A DNA stretch of 64,000 nt. It comes from Pseudomonas sp. 8O. Its GTDB lineage: Bacteria; Pseudomonadota; Gammaproteobacteria; Pseudomonadales; Pseudomonadaceae. Made by a program: the position numbers and the translations under genes. Location of the stretch: NCBI RefSeq assembly GCF_902506495.1, contig NZ_LR733263.1:475372-539371 (forward strand), given 5' to 3'. Shown here one piece after another: positions 47,029-54,904 of the stretch. Positions within the stretch are counted from its first letter, which is position 1; each line of letters begins with the position of its first letter. The notes below the pieces were generated by a model. That model was not told where the DNA came from. It searched no databases and saw only the letters and a program-made list of their open reading frames with translations.

Positions 47029-48309
47029 TCAGGCCAGTTCGTCGAAGCACTCGGCGACGATGGCGATGCCTTTTTCCAGTTGCGCATCAGGGATGGTGAC
47101 GGGCATCAGGAAGCGGATGACGTTGTAGTAGGTACCGCACGACAACAGGATCAGGCCCTTGTCGCGAGCACGGGCGACGATCTTGCCGACCAGTTCGGCC
47201 GCCGGCTTGCTGTGATCACCGCCCTCGAACAGCTCGATGGCGACCATCGAACCCAGGCCGCGCACGTCACCGATCACCTTGTGTTTCTCGGCGATGGTCT
47301 TCAGGCCCACCTTGAGCTTCTCACCCACGGCATTGGAACGCGCCAGCAGGTTCTCTTCGTCGAACACCTTGAGCACGGCCAGGGCCGCAGCGCAGGCGAT
47401 CGGGCTGCCGGCGTAGGTGCCGCCCAGGCCACCGGGGGCGATGGTGTCCATGATCTCGGCCTTGCCGCACACGCCGGAGATCGGGAAGCCGCCGCCGACG
47501 GACTTGGCGAAGGTGGTCAGGTCCGGCACCACACCCAGTTGCTCGGTGGCGAAGAAGGTGCCGGTACGGCCCGCGCCGGTCTGCACTTCATCAGCGATCA
47601 GGAGGATGCCGTGCTGGTCGCACAGAGCACGCAGACGCTGCATGAAGGCCGGCGAGTTGACGTAGAAACCACCCTCGCCCTGCACCGGCTCGATGATGAT
47701 GGCGGCGATGTCCTGCGGCTGCGCGTCGTTCTTGAAGATGCGCTCGATGCTGGCGATGGACTCGTCCTCACTCACACCATGCAGCGGGCACGGCGCCTGG
47801 GCGCGGTACACACCAGCGGGCATCAGACCCATGCCAGCGGAGTACGGCACGACCTTGCCGGTCAGCGACAGGGTCATCATGGTGCGGCCGTGGTAGGCGC
47901 CGGTGAAGGCGATCACGCCAGCGCGGCCGGTGGCGGCACGGGCGATCTTCACGGCGTTTTCCACGGCTTCGGAGCCGGAAGTGACCAGCAGGGTCTTCTT
48001 GGCGAAGTTGCCCGGCACGCGCTTGGCGATCTCTTCGCACAGCTCGATGTAGGGCTCGTACGCCAGTACCTGGAAGCAGGTGTGGGTCAGCTTGGTCAGT
48101 TGCTCCTGAACGGCAGCGATCACCTTCGGATGCAGGTGGCCGGTGTTCAGCACGGCGATACCACCGGCAAAGTCGATGTACTCGCGGCCTTCCACGTCCC
48201 AGACGGTGGCGTTCTCGGCGCGCTCGGCGACGATCGGGTGGATCTGGCCGACACCGCGCGGTACGGCGGCGGCACGGCGTTGCAGCAGGGATTCGTTGGT
48301 CTTGCTCAT
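47029..48309 (-). CDS. gabT: 4-aminobutyrate (GABA) aminotransferase
   Basis: A 426-residue class III PLP aminotransferase that converts GABA and 2-oxoglutarate to succinate semialdehyde and glutamate. The PLP lysine is K269 (TTFAKSVGG). LLVTSGSEAVENAVKIAR and IADEVQTGAGRTGTFFA are the usual cofactor-contact motifs. The start at 48309 (MSKTNESLLQRR) has TGAGGACACC upstream. It follows gabD on the same strand, but hairpin repeat copy D lies in the 251-base gap, so expression may be uncoupled. Confidence 0.95.
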   Translation of the reverse strand: MSKTNESLLQRRAAAVPRGVGQIHPIVAERAENATVWDVEGREYIDFAGGIAVLNTGHLHPKVIAAVQEQLTKLTHTCFQVLAYEPYIELCEEIAKRVPGNFAKKTLLVTSGSEAVENAVKIARAATGRAGVIAFTGAYHGRTMMTLSLTGKVVPYSAGMGLMPAGVYRAQAPCPLHGVSEDESIASIERIFKNDAQPQDIAAIIIEPVQGEGGFYVNSPAFMQRLRALCDQHGILLIADEVQTGAGRTGTFFATEQLGVVPDLTTFAKSVGGGFPISGVCGKAEIMDTIAPGGLGGTYAGSPIACAAALAVLKVFDEENLLARSNAVGEKLKVGLKTIAEKHKVIGDVRGLGSMVAIELFEGGDHSKPAAELVGKIVARARDKGLILLSCGTYYNVIRFLMPVTIPDAQLEKGIAIVAECFDELA

Positions 48310-48449
48310 GGTGTCCTCATGGCCGTCATCGGGCGGCTCGGTTGCAAGGAAATGCCTCTGGAGGTGGTTCGCCGCAGCATACGATGATCGACTGCGTCGG
48401 GCCGCCGGAGGCGGGGGAAATTCTGGCTCGCTACAACCGCGCAAGGCGC

Positions 48450-48561
48450 GTCGCGAGCGATGGCCGGGCTAGGCGGCGCAAGCGGGACAAGCGGAGTTGG
48501 CTGTAGCCAATGAGCATTTTCCCGTTTGCGCCAACGACGTCCGGCCGAGTGCAGCAGCGAC
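48450..48561. repeat. Long-hairpin repeat, copy D (MITE-like)
   Basis: A 112-base element between gabD and gabT. GTCGC (48450-48454) pairs with GCGAC (48557-48561), GGCCGG (48462-48467) with CCGGCC (48541-48546), and GGCGCAAGCGGGA (48475-48487) with TCCCGTTTGCGCC (48520-48532), 12 of 13. The apex TTGGCT-GT-AGCCAA (48497-48510) is a palindrome running directly into ATGAGCA (48510-48516). Its right end overlaps the gabD stop codon by one base. Confidence 0.75.
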
Positions 48562-50012
48562 TAGATGCCGCCCAGGCACATGTACTTGATCTCGAGATAG
48601 TCCTCGATCCCGTACTTGGACCCTTCGCGGCCCAGACCGGACGCTTTCACGCCGCCGAACGGCGCGACTTCGTTGGAGATCAGGCCGGTGTTGATACCCA
48701 CCATGCCGTACTCCAGCGCCTCGGCCACGCGGAACACGCGGCCCAGGTCGCGGGCGTAGAAGTAAGACGCCAGACCGAACTCGGTGTCGTTGGCCATGGC
48801 GATCACCTCGGCCTCGTCCTTGAAGCGGAACAGCGGCGCCAGCGGGCCAAAGGTCTCTTCCTTGGCCACGGCAGCGGTTTTCGGTACGTCGAGCAGAATG
48901 GTCGGCTCGAAGAAGGTGCCACCGAGTGCGTGCGGCTTGCCGCCCAGGGCCAGCTTGGCGCCTTTGCCCACGGCGTCCTCGATGTGCTCCTGAACTTTGG
49001 CCACGGCCTTCTCGTCGATCAGCGGGCCGGTGGTGGTGCCGTCTTCCAGACCGTTGCCGATCTTCAGTTTGCCCACGGCGGCGATCAGCTTCTCGGCGAA
49101 GGTATCGTAGACGCCGTCCTGCACATAGATGCGGTTGGCGCAGACGCAAGTCTGACCGTTGTTGCGGTACTTGGAGATCAGCGCGCCTTCGACGGCGGCG
49201 TCCAGATCGGCGTCATCGAAAACGATGAACGGCGCGTTACCGCCCAGCTCCAGCGACACCTTCTTGATGTCCTGAGCGCATTCGGCCATCAGCTGACGAC
49301 CGATCTCGGTCGAGCCGGTGAAGCTCAGCTTGCGCACGATGGGATTGCTGGTCAGCTCGCCACCCACTTCGCCGGCGCTACCGGTGACTACGCTGAGCAC
49401 ACCTTTCGGGATACCGGCACGCTCGGCCAGCTCGACCAGGGCCAGGGCGGAGAACGGGGTCTGCGAGGCCGGCTTGATCACCATGGTGCAACCGGCGGCC
49501 AGTGCCGGGCCGGCCTTGCGGGTGATCATCGCGGCAGGGAAGTTCCACGGGGTGATGGCTGCGGTGACGCCGATCGGCTGCTTGATCACGATCAGACGCT
49601 TGTCCGGCTGGTGGCCCGGGATCACGTCACCGTAGACACGCTTGGCTTCTTCGGCGAACCACTCGATAAAGGAGGCAGCGTAGGCGATCTCGCCCTTGGC
49701 TTCGGCCAGCGGCTTGCCCTGCTCCAGGGTCATCAGGCGACCGAGGTCATCCTGGTTTTCCATCAGCAGCTCGAACCAGCGACGCAGCTTGTTCGCACGC
49801 TCCTTGGCGGTCAGCGCACGCCAGGCCGGCAGCGCCTTCTCGGCAGCCTCGATGGCACGGCGGGTTTCAGCACGGCCCATCTTCGGAACGTGGCCGATGA
49901 TCTCGCCAGTCGCCGGGTTGTTCACGGCAATGGTCTGACCGCTGTCGGCGTCCAACCACTGGCCATCGATATAAGCCTGTTGGCGCAGCAGCTGGGGGTC
50001 TTTCAGTTGCAT
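48561..50012 (-). CDS. gabD: Succinate-semialdehyde dehydrogenase (NADP+)
   Basis: A 483-residue aldehyde dehydrogenase that oxidises succinate semialdehyde to succinate, completing GABA use. The catalytic cysteine is C289 (NNGQTCVCANRI) and the general base E255 (SLELGGNAP). The CVC pair next to the nucleophile is typical of GabD and can form a redox-sensitive disulfide. The start at 50012 (MQLKDPQLLRQQ) has GAAGGAGACTGCC upstream. The 347-base region upstream carries inverted repeats that could bind regulators. Confidence 0.96.
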   Translation of the reverse strand: MQLKDPQLLRQQAYIDGQWLDADSGQTIAVNNPATGEIIGHVPKMGRAETRRAIEAAEKALPAWRALTAKERANKLRRWFELLMENQDDLGRLMTLEQGKPLAEAKGEIAYAASFIEWFAEEAKRVYGDVIPGHQPDKRLIVIKQPIGVTAAITPWNFPAAMITRKAGPALAAGCTMVIKPASQTPFSALALVELAERAGIPKGVLSVVTGSAGEVGGELTSNPIVRKLSFTGSTEIGRQLMAECAQDIKKVSLELGGNAPFIVFDDADLDAAVEGALISKYRNNGQTCVCANRIYVQDGVYDTFAEKLIAAVGKLKIGNGLEDGTTTGPLIDEKAVAKVQEHIEDAVGKGAKLALGGKPHALGGTFFEPTILLDVPKTAAVAKEETFGPLAPLFRFKDEAEVIAMANDTEFGLASYFYARDLGRVFRVAEALEYGMVGINTGLISNEVAPFGGVKASGLGREGSKYGIEDYLEIKYMCLGGI

Positions 50013-50359
50013 GGCAGTCTCCTTCAGTTCCGACACCCGGGCGTCGGCGTAAGTCGTTGGAGTCACGGGCAGAGCCCGCAAGGCCGAAAAGGAGCCGTGC
50101 GGGGCCTGGTAATGGATTCAGAGCCGTTGAACGTGCGAGGGTTCAGAATGACTGAACACGCCGTTTGAAATCTCAAACGAATCCTAGGATCGGCAGGGGT
50201 AAAGGGCAATAGGCGGCCGGTCAAAATCCTTAAAATAATGGCAGAAACTTCTGAAATACAGGTTCTGGCGGCCCAAAAGTGTAAAGTCCGTTCTGAATAA
50301 TGCACACTCATGCAGAATGGACGCTAACCGCCGAGATGCGTATGATTGCGCCCCGCAAC
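50013..50359. promoter_or_regulatory. Control region between gabD and tRNA-Arg, with inverted repeats
   Basis: About 347 bases without a gene. Three inverted repeats stand out: GTTTGA-AATC-TCAAAC at 50163-50178, CAGAA-AC-TTCTG near 50243-50254, and GTCCGTTCTG/CAGAATGGAC at 50286-50322 (9 of 10 pairs, 17-base spacer). The first lies about 150 bases upstream of gabD and is a candidate operator. The third lies 38 bases before the tRNA and may relate to its promoter. Confidence 0.4.
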
Positions 50360-50436
50360 GCATCCGTAGCTCAGCTGGATAGAGTACTGCCCTCCGAAGG
50401 CAGGGGTCGTGGGTTCGAATCCCGCCGGATGCGCCA
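50360..50436 (+). tRNA. tRNA-Arg, anticodon CCG
   Basis: A 77-base tRNA with a 7-bp acceptor stem (GCATCCG with CGGATGC), D-loop TAGCTCAGCTGGATAGAG, anticodon stem CTGCC/GGCAG with loop CTCCGAA, T-loop GGGTTCGAATCC and an encoded CCA end. The loop centre CCG reads the arginine codon CGG. Confidence 0.97.
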
Positions 50437-50440
50437 TTTT

Positions 50441-50470
50441 AGAAGCCCGCCAACGTGCGGGCTTCTGCGT
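50441..50470 (+). terminator. Rho-independent terminator after tRNA-Arg
   Basis: AGAAGCCCGC-CAACGT-GCGGGCTTCT followed by GCGTTTTTG, 4 bases beyond the tRNA 3' end. Confidence 0.92.
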
Positions 50471-50546
50471 TTTTGTCGTTCCCTCGGCGCTTACATCGAG
50501 CCTCATTACCCCATAGGATTGGCGCCAGGTTATGTAGGGAAGACAT

Positions 50547-50729
50547 ATGGACATTCTGCTGCTGATCGCCGGCGCCTTCGTGCTGCTCTTCATCTATTGC
50601 TGGCGACGCTCGCGCACCAGGCATCTCGCGCGCAAGAAAGAGCGCAGCGGCCTGAGCGGACAGGACTCCAGCCCTGGTTTCGGTGACGGGGGCTTCGACT
50701 CGGGTGGCGATGGCGGCGGCGGTGATTGA
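50547..50729 (+). CDS. Small single-span membrane protein with Gly/Asp tail
   Basis: A 60-residue protein. Residues 2-18 form one membrane helix ([17 protein letters not shown]), a basic stretch follows ([14 protein letters not shown]), and the tail is rich in glycine and aspartate ([17 protein letters not shown]). The start has GTAGGGAAGACAT upstream. The acidic glycine-rich tail is reminiscent of TPM/YgcG-type protein ends, but no domain is recognisable. Function unknown; it is convergent with the LuxR-type gene. Confidence 0.65.
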   Translation: MDILLLIAGAFVLLFIYCWRRSRTRHLARKKERSGLSGQDSSPGFGDGGFDSGGDGGGGD

Positions 50730-50744
50730 CCCACCGGCCTCGCC

Positions 50745-52169
50745 TCAGATCACCCCCAACGTCAGTGCCTTCAAGGTCGCTGCCGCGCGCGTCGAACACT
50801 GCAGCTTGCGGAACACACTCTCGACATGGGTACGCACCGTACTCGGGCTGATGCCCAGGTCACGCGCCACTTCCTTGTTGCTCGCCCCGGTGCTGATGCG
50901 CTGGAGGATTTCCGTCTCGCGTTCGCTGAGCAGACCGTTGCCGGGCTTGCTGACCATCGGCGCCTGTTCACCATGAGCAGCGCTGATTACCGCCTGACAG
51001 GCGCGTGGCTCGAAGCGGCCCTGCTCGGCTTCATCCAATAACATGCGGGCGGCATCAGCGTCGCTGAAGGCCGCGCGCCAGGGGCGTTCGCCGCGCAGTG
51101 CCAGCCAGGCCAGGGCGGCGCTCAGCAGGCGGTGTTCGGCGCTCAGGGCGTCGCCACTCAACGAGCGGAAATAGCCGCTGCCATCCAGGCGTTCGTAGGC
51201 ATGCGCGGCCAGTTGTCCGGCTTGGCTCAGGCCACCGATCTGGCTGCAGGCGCGGTGCGTCCAGTAGGGCACCAGGCGCACCGCCTCGAGATCACCGTCG
51301 AGCAGCGGGCCGGGCGTACTCCAGATGCGATTGGGCACTGCCGCCCGCCCCAGGCCGTGGATCAGCGCCGCCTTGGCGAGTAGTTCGATGCGCGGCTCGG
51401 GTAACCCCCATAGCCGAGCAGCGTCGCGCACCAGGCTCGCGGCCTGGCGTGAATAGCCGGCCAGCCAGGGCAGTTTGAGGTCGATCACGTCGCCCACCAG
51501 GGTCAGGGAAACCTCCGGCCCGTTGGCAGGCTGCACGCCCTCGGGTGTGCGCAGCGCTTGCAGCCAATCCGCTGCGTGGCGGCTGAGCAGATCGACGAGA
51601 GCAGCGGGATAACGGCGATCGCCCTGAGCGCCGATCCACTCGAGCGCCGCGTCCAGGCCGTGGGCACGCGAGAGGATTTCCAGATCGCCCGCCAACACAA
51701 CCTGATACACCACCGGCGGGACATCGGGGTGACGCAGGCCCAGCGGGCGACCGCTGCCGTCGAAGCACTCGAAGATATGGCGCAGACCTCGCTCGACCTC
51801 CACCCCCAGCGCCAGGGTGCGGGCGATATCGCCGGCGATCTCGCAATGCACCTGGGCCAGCGGCGTGGTGCGCAGCATGGCGCGTTGGCCGGCGGCATCC
51901 AGGGTTTGTGCCAGCATGGCGCGGCGGCCGCCGACGTCGTCACCGAGCAGATGCATGAAGCCATCGGCGTTGGCGGTACAACCGGACCAACGCAGCAGCG
52001 CCACCTGCCGGGCCGCATCGATTTGCGCCTGATCGCCGCCACCGGCCTGCACCAGCCATTGCGCCAGGCGCGCGGTACGCCGCGACTGATCGATGGGCTG
52101 GCCCATGCTCAGGTCACCGACCATGGCCAGCGCCAGCATGACGTCTTCCAGCGCGACGGCGTCATTCAC
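50745..52169 (-). CDS. LuxR-type regulator with degenerate HD-GYP domain
   Basis: A 474-residue protein. The N-terminal half looks like an HD-related fold, followed around residues 255-365 by an HD-GYP-like segment. There, HGLGRAAVPNRIW replaces the canonical HDIGK-type motif, and AYERLDGSGYF replaces HHE...DGxGYP. The metal ligands are therefore largely lost and c-di-GMP phosphodiesterase activity is doubtful. The last 65 residues are a LuxR HTH (LSERETEILQRISTGASNKEVARDLGISPSTVRTHVESVFRKL). The GTG at 52169 has AAAGGAG upstream and is preferred over a start at 52268. Targets unknown; it diverges from a secreted hydrolase. Confidence 0.85.
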   Translation of the reverse strand: MNDAVALEDVMLALAMVGDLSMGQPIDQSRRTARLAQWLVQAGGGDQAQIDAARQVALLRWSGCTANADGFMHLLGDDVGGRRAMLAQTLDAAGQRAMLRTTPLAQVHCEIAGDIARTLALGVEVERGLRHIFECFDGSGRPLGLRHPDVPPVVYQVVLAGDLEILSRAHGLDAALEWIGAQGDRRYPAALVDLLSRHAADWLQALRTPEGVQPANGPEVSLTLVGDVIDLKLPWLAGYSRQAASLVRDAARLWGLPEPRIELLAKAALIHGLGRAAVPNRIWSTPGPLLDGDLEAVRLVPYWTHRACSQIGGLSQAGQLAAHAYERLDGSGYFRSLSGDALSAEHRLLSAALAWLALRGERPWRAAFSDADAARMLLDEAEQGRFEPRACQAVISAAHGEQAPMVSKPGNGLLSERETEILQRISTGASNKEVARDLGISPSTVRTHVESVFRKLQCSTRAAATLKALTLGVI

Positions 52170-52270
52170 CTTGCAGCTCTCCTTTATTTGCAGGCCTCGG
52201 ATAAACGACCGATACCGGGACACCGGCGCATTATCGACACTGAACTCCCCCAAGCACAGGAGATTCAATC

Positions 52271-53044
52271 ATGTTCAATACCAAGCCGCTGATCCTCGCC
52301 CTCGCCATCGCCAGCCCCTTCTTCGCAGTCAATATCCAGGCCGCCGAGGCCAAGCCTTCGGTGGTGATCGTCCACGGCGCCTTCGCCGACGGTTCCGACT
52401 GGGCCAAGGTCGTGCCGCTGCTGCAGGATAAAGGCATCAAGGTGACCGTGGTGCAGAACCCGCTGACCTCGCTGGCCGACGACGTCGCCGCTACCCAGCG
52501 CGTGCTGAACAATCAGGATGGCGACGTGGTGCTGGTCGGCCACTCCTGGGGCGGCACGGTGATCAGCCAGGCTGGTGGCGACGACAAGGTGCGCAGCCTG
52601 GTCTATGTCGCGGCGTTCGCACCGAATGCCGGCCAATCCACCGGCGAGCTGTACGGCGGCTATCCCACCGCGCCGGGCTCGAGCCAGATCGCGGCCGACA
52701 AGAACGGCTTTCTCTACCTGACGCCACAGGGCATGGCTGCCGATTTCGCTCAGGATCTGCCAGCCAAGCAGACGGCGATCATGACCGCCACGCAAGGCCC
52801 GATCCGCGCGGCGGCCTTCGATGACCGTACCAGCGTCGCGGCCTGGAAGCAGAAGCCGTCCTGGTACCTCGTCGCCAGCGATGACCGCATGATCGTGCCG
52901 AAGATGCAGCGCGACTTCGCCAAGAAGATCGGTGCACAGACCACCGAGGTCGTCGCCAGCCACGTGCCGCAGCAGTCGCGCCCGAGCGATGTGGCCAAGG
53001 TGATCATCCAGGCAGTGGAGAAAACCCAGGCCGCTGCCAAATAA
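52271..53044 (+). CDS. Exported alpha/beta hydrolase
   Basis: A 257-residue alpha/beta hydrolase with a signal peptide (MFNTKPLILALAIASPFFAVNIQA). The oxyanion segment is VIVHGAFADGSDW. The nucleophile elbow is VGHSWGG (serine near residue 94), and a candidate catalytic histidine lies in VASHVPQQSRP near residue 236. The subgroup includes salicylate-esterase and EstC-like enzymes. It diverges from the LuxR/HD-GYP-like gene, which may control it. Physiological substrate unknown. Confidence 0.9.
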   Translation: MFNTKPLILALAIASPFFAVNIQAAEAKPSVVIVHGAFADGSDWAKVVPLLQDKGIKVTVVQNPLTSLADDVAATQRVLNNQDGDVVLVGHSWGGTVISQAGGDDKVRSLVYVAAFAPNAGQSTGELYGGYPTAPGSSQIAADKNGFLYLTPQGMAADFAQDLPAKQTAIMTATQGPIRAAAFDDRTSVAAWKQKPSWYLVASDDRMIVPKMQRDFAKKIGAQTTEVVASHVPQQSRPSDVAKVIIQAVEKTQAAAK

Positions 53045-53063
53045 GGGCGTAGCCGCCTGAATG

Positions 53064-53098
53064 AAAAATGCCGCACCTTTACGGGTGCGGCATTTTTC
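53064..53098. terminator. Bidirectional rho-independent terminator
   Basis: AAAAATGCCGCACC-TTTAC-GGGTGCGGCATTTTT, a 13-bp stem flanked by A and T runs, between the convergent hydrolase and aldehyde dehydrogenase genes. Confidence 0.95.
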
Positions 53099-53113
53099 GT
53101 TGCAGCGTGCCGA

Positions 53114-54697
53114 TCAGCTCAGCGCGTCACGGCTGTGCACGCCGTCGACCAGACGCTGAATGCCCAGCGGGTTTGCGTTCTGCAGCGCCTCCGGCAGTAC
53201 CTCGTCCGGGTAGTTCTGGTAGCACACCGGACGCAGGAAGCGATGGATCGCCAGGGTACCGACCGACGTACCACGAGCGTCGGACGTTGCCGGGTACGGG
53301 CCGCCATGGACCATGGAATCGCAGACTTCCACGCCAGTCGGGTAACCGTTGAGCAGCACGCGGCCGGCTTTGACTTCCAGCAGCGGCAGCAGGTCGCGGA
53401 AGGCGGTGAGGTCTTCACGCTCGGCGATCAGGGTCGCGGTCAGCTGGCCGTGCATGCTCTGCAGGGCACGGGTCAGCTCGGCGCTGTCGGCGACTTCGAC
53501 GACGATGGTGGTCGGGCCGAAGACTTCTTCCTGCAGTAGGTGGTCGCCTTCGAGCAGCATGCTCACGTCGGCCTTGAACAGCTGCGGCTGCGCCTGGTTA
53601 CCGGCCTGCTCGTTGCCCGCCAGGTGAGTGACCTTGGCATGGCCTTTGAGCTGCGCCACGCCACCGGCGTAGCTGCGCAGGGTGCCGGCGTTGAGCATGG
53701 TCTGCGCCGGCTGCGCGCCCATGGCATCGGCCAGGCCGGCGACGAACTCACTGAACTCGGTGCTGCGAATGCCGATGACCAGGCCTGGATTGGTGCAGAA
53801 CTGACCACAACCCATCACTACCGAACCGGCCAGTTCCTTGGCCACGGTGGCGCCACGCGCCTTCAGGGCGCCCGGCAGGACGATCACCGGGTTGACGCTG
53901 GACATCTCGGCGAACACCGGGATCGGCTGCGGACGGGCAGCGGCCATGTCGCACAGGGCGCGACCGCCTTTGAGCGAACCGGTGAAGCCAACAGCCAGGA
54001 TGGCCGGGTGTTTGACCAGAAGCTCGCCGACACCGCCGCCAAAGATCATGTTGAACACGCCCTTGGGCATGCCGGTTTTCTCGGCCGCGCGGATCACTGC
54101 ATCGGCCACGCACTCGGCAGTGGCCATGTGGCCGCTGTGCGCCTTGAACACCACCGGGCAACCGGCGGCCAGGGCCGACGCAGTGTCGCCACCGGCGGTG
54201 GAGAAGGCCAGCGGGAAGTTGCTGGCACCGAACACGGCGACCGGGCCGACACCGATCTGGTACTGACGGATATCCGGGCGCGGCAGTGGCTGACGATCCG
54301 GCAGCGCGCGGTCGATGCGCGCACCATAGAAGTCGCCACGACGCAGCACCTTGGCGAACAGGCGCATCTGGCCACTTGTACGACCACGTTCGCCCTGGAT
54401 GCGGGCAGCCGGCAGTGCGGTTTCGCGGCAGACCAGAGCAACGAAGTCATCACCGAGAGCATCGATCTCGTCGGCAATGGCCTCGAGGAACTCGGCGCGG
54501 CGCACGGCCGACAGGTTGCGATAGATCGGATAAGCAGCGGCGGCAGCCTGGGCTGCAGTGTCGACTTCTTCCGGCGTGGCCTGGATGAAGGTATATGGCA
54601 GCGCTTCACCGCTGCTGGCGTCGAGGCTTTTGTGCTCCACGGTGCCCGCGGCGCGGCGCTCACCGCCAATGTAATTGTGGCCAGTCAGACTCAGCAT
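53114..54697 (-). CDS. Aldehyde dehydrogenase (NADP+), alpha-ketoglutaric-semialdehyde type
   Basis: A 527-residue dehydrogenase of the KGSADH/AldH-II group, slightly longer than standard aldehyde dehydrogenases. The catalytic cysteine is C301 (GQFCTNPGL) and the general base E264 (VFAEMSSVNP). The FGASNFPLAFSTAGGDTASALAAGCPVV segment and C-terminal SDARGTSVGTLAIHRFLRPV are typical of enzymes oxidising 2-oxoglutarate semialdehyde in sugar-acid pathways. Next to an AraD1/GguC-type protein this suggests the end of a non-phosphorylative pathway, as in L-arabinose use. The substrate is inferred. Confidence 0.9.
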   Translation of the reverse strand: MLSLTGHNYIGGERRAAGTVEHKSLDASSGEALPYTFIQATPEEVDTAAQAAAAAYPIYRNLSAVRRAEFLEAIADEIDALGDDFVALVCRETALPAARIQGERGRTSGQMRLFAKVLRRGDFYGARIDRALPDRQPLPRPDIRQYQIGVGPVAVFGASNFPLAFSTAGGDTASALAAGCPVVFKAHSGHMATAECVADAVIRAAEKTGMPKGVFNMIFGGGVGELLVKHPAILAVGFTGSLKGGRALCDMAAARPQPIPVFAEMSSVNPVIVLPGALKARGATVAKELAGSVVMGCGQFCTNPGLVIGIRSTEFSEFVAGLADAMGAQPAQTMLNAGTLRSYAGGVAQLKGHAKVTHLAGNEQAGNQAQPQLFKADVSMLLEGDHLLQEEVFGPTTIVVEVADSAELTRALQSMHGQLTATLIAEREDLTAFRDLLPLLEVKAGRVLLNGYPTGVEVCDSMVHGGPYPATSDARGTSVGTLAIHRFLRPVCYQNYPDEVLPEALQNANPLGIQRLVDGVHSRDALS

Positions 54698-54802
54698 GGC
54701 GTTCTCCTGTCAGGAGGGACGGCGACGCCGCCCCGGGACAATGAATGAGGCCTCGACTTTTTGGGTCGAGGGGTGACAACTCTACTTCAGTTGTCAGACA
54801 TA

Positions 54803-54818
54803 TGATAAGTGATAACTT
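54803..54818. promoter_or_regulatory. Tandem TGATAA motif upstream of the dehydrogenase
   Basis: TGATAA-G-TGATAACTT lies about 110 bases upstream of the dehydrogenase start. The ten bases GTGATAACTT recur at 56018-56027 just before the adjacent LysR gene. The two sites may bind the same regulator. Confidence 0.35.
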
Positions 54819-54904
54819 CGGAATTCGTCCCCTCATGAGGGCGCAATCCGCAATCCGCCGAGCGGAATTTCGACCCGACAGCCTGCCGCCGGGCCGCAAA
54901 AACC

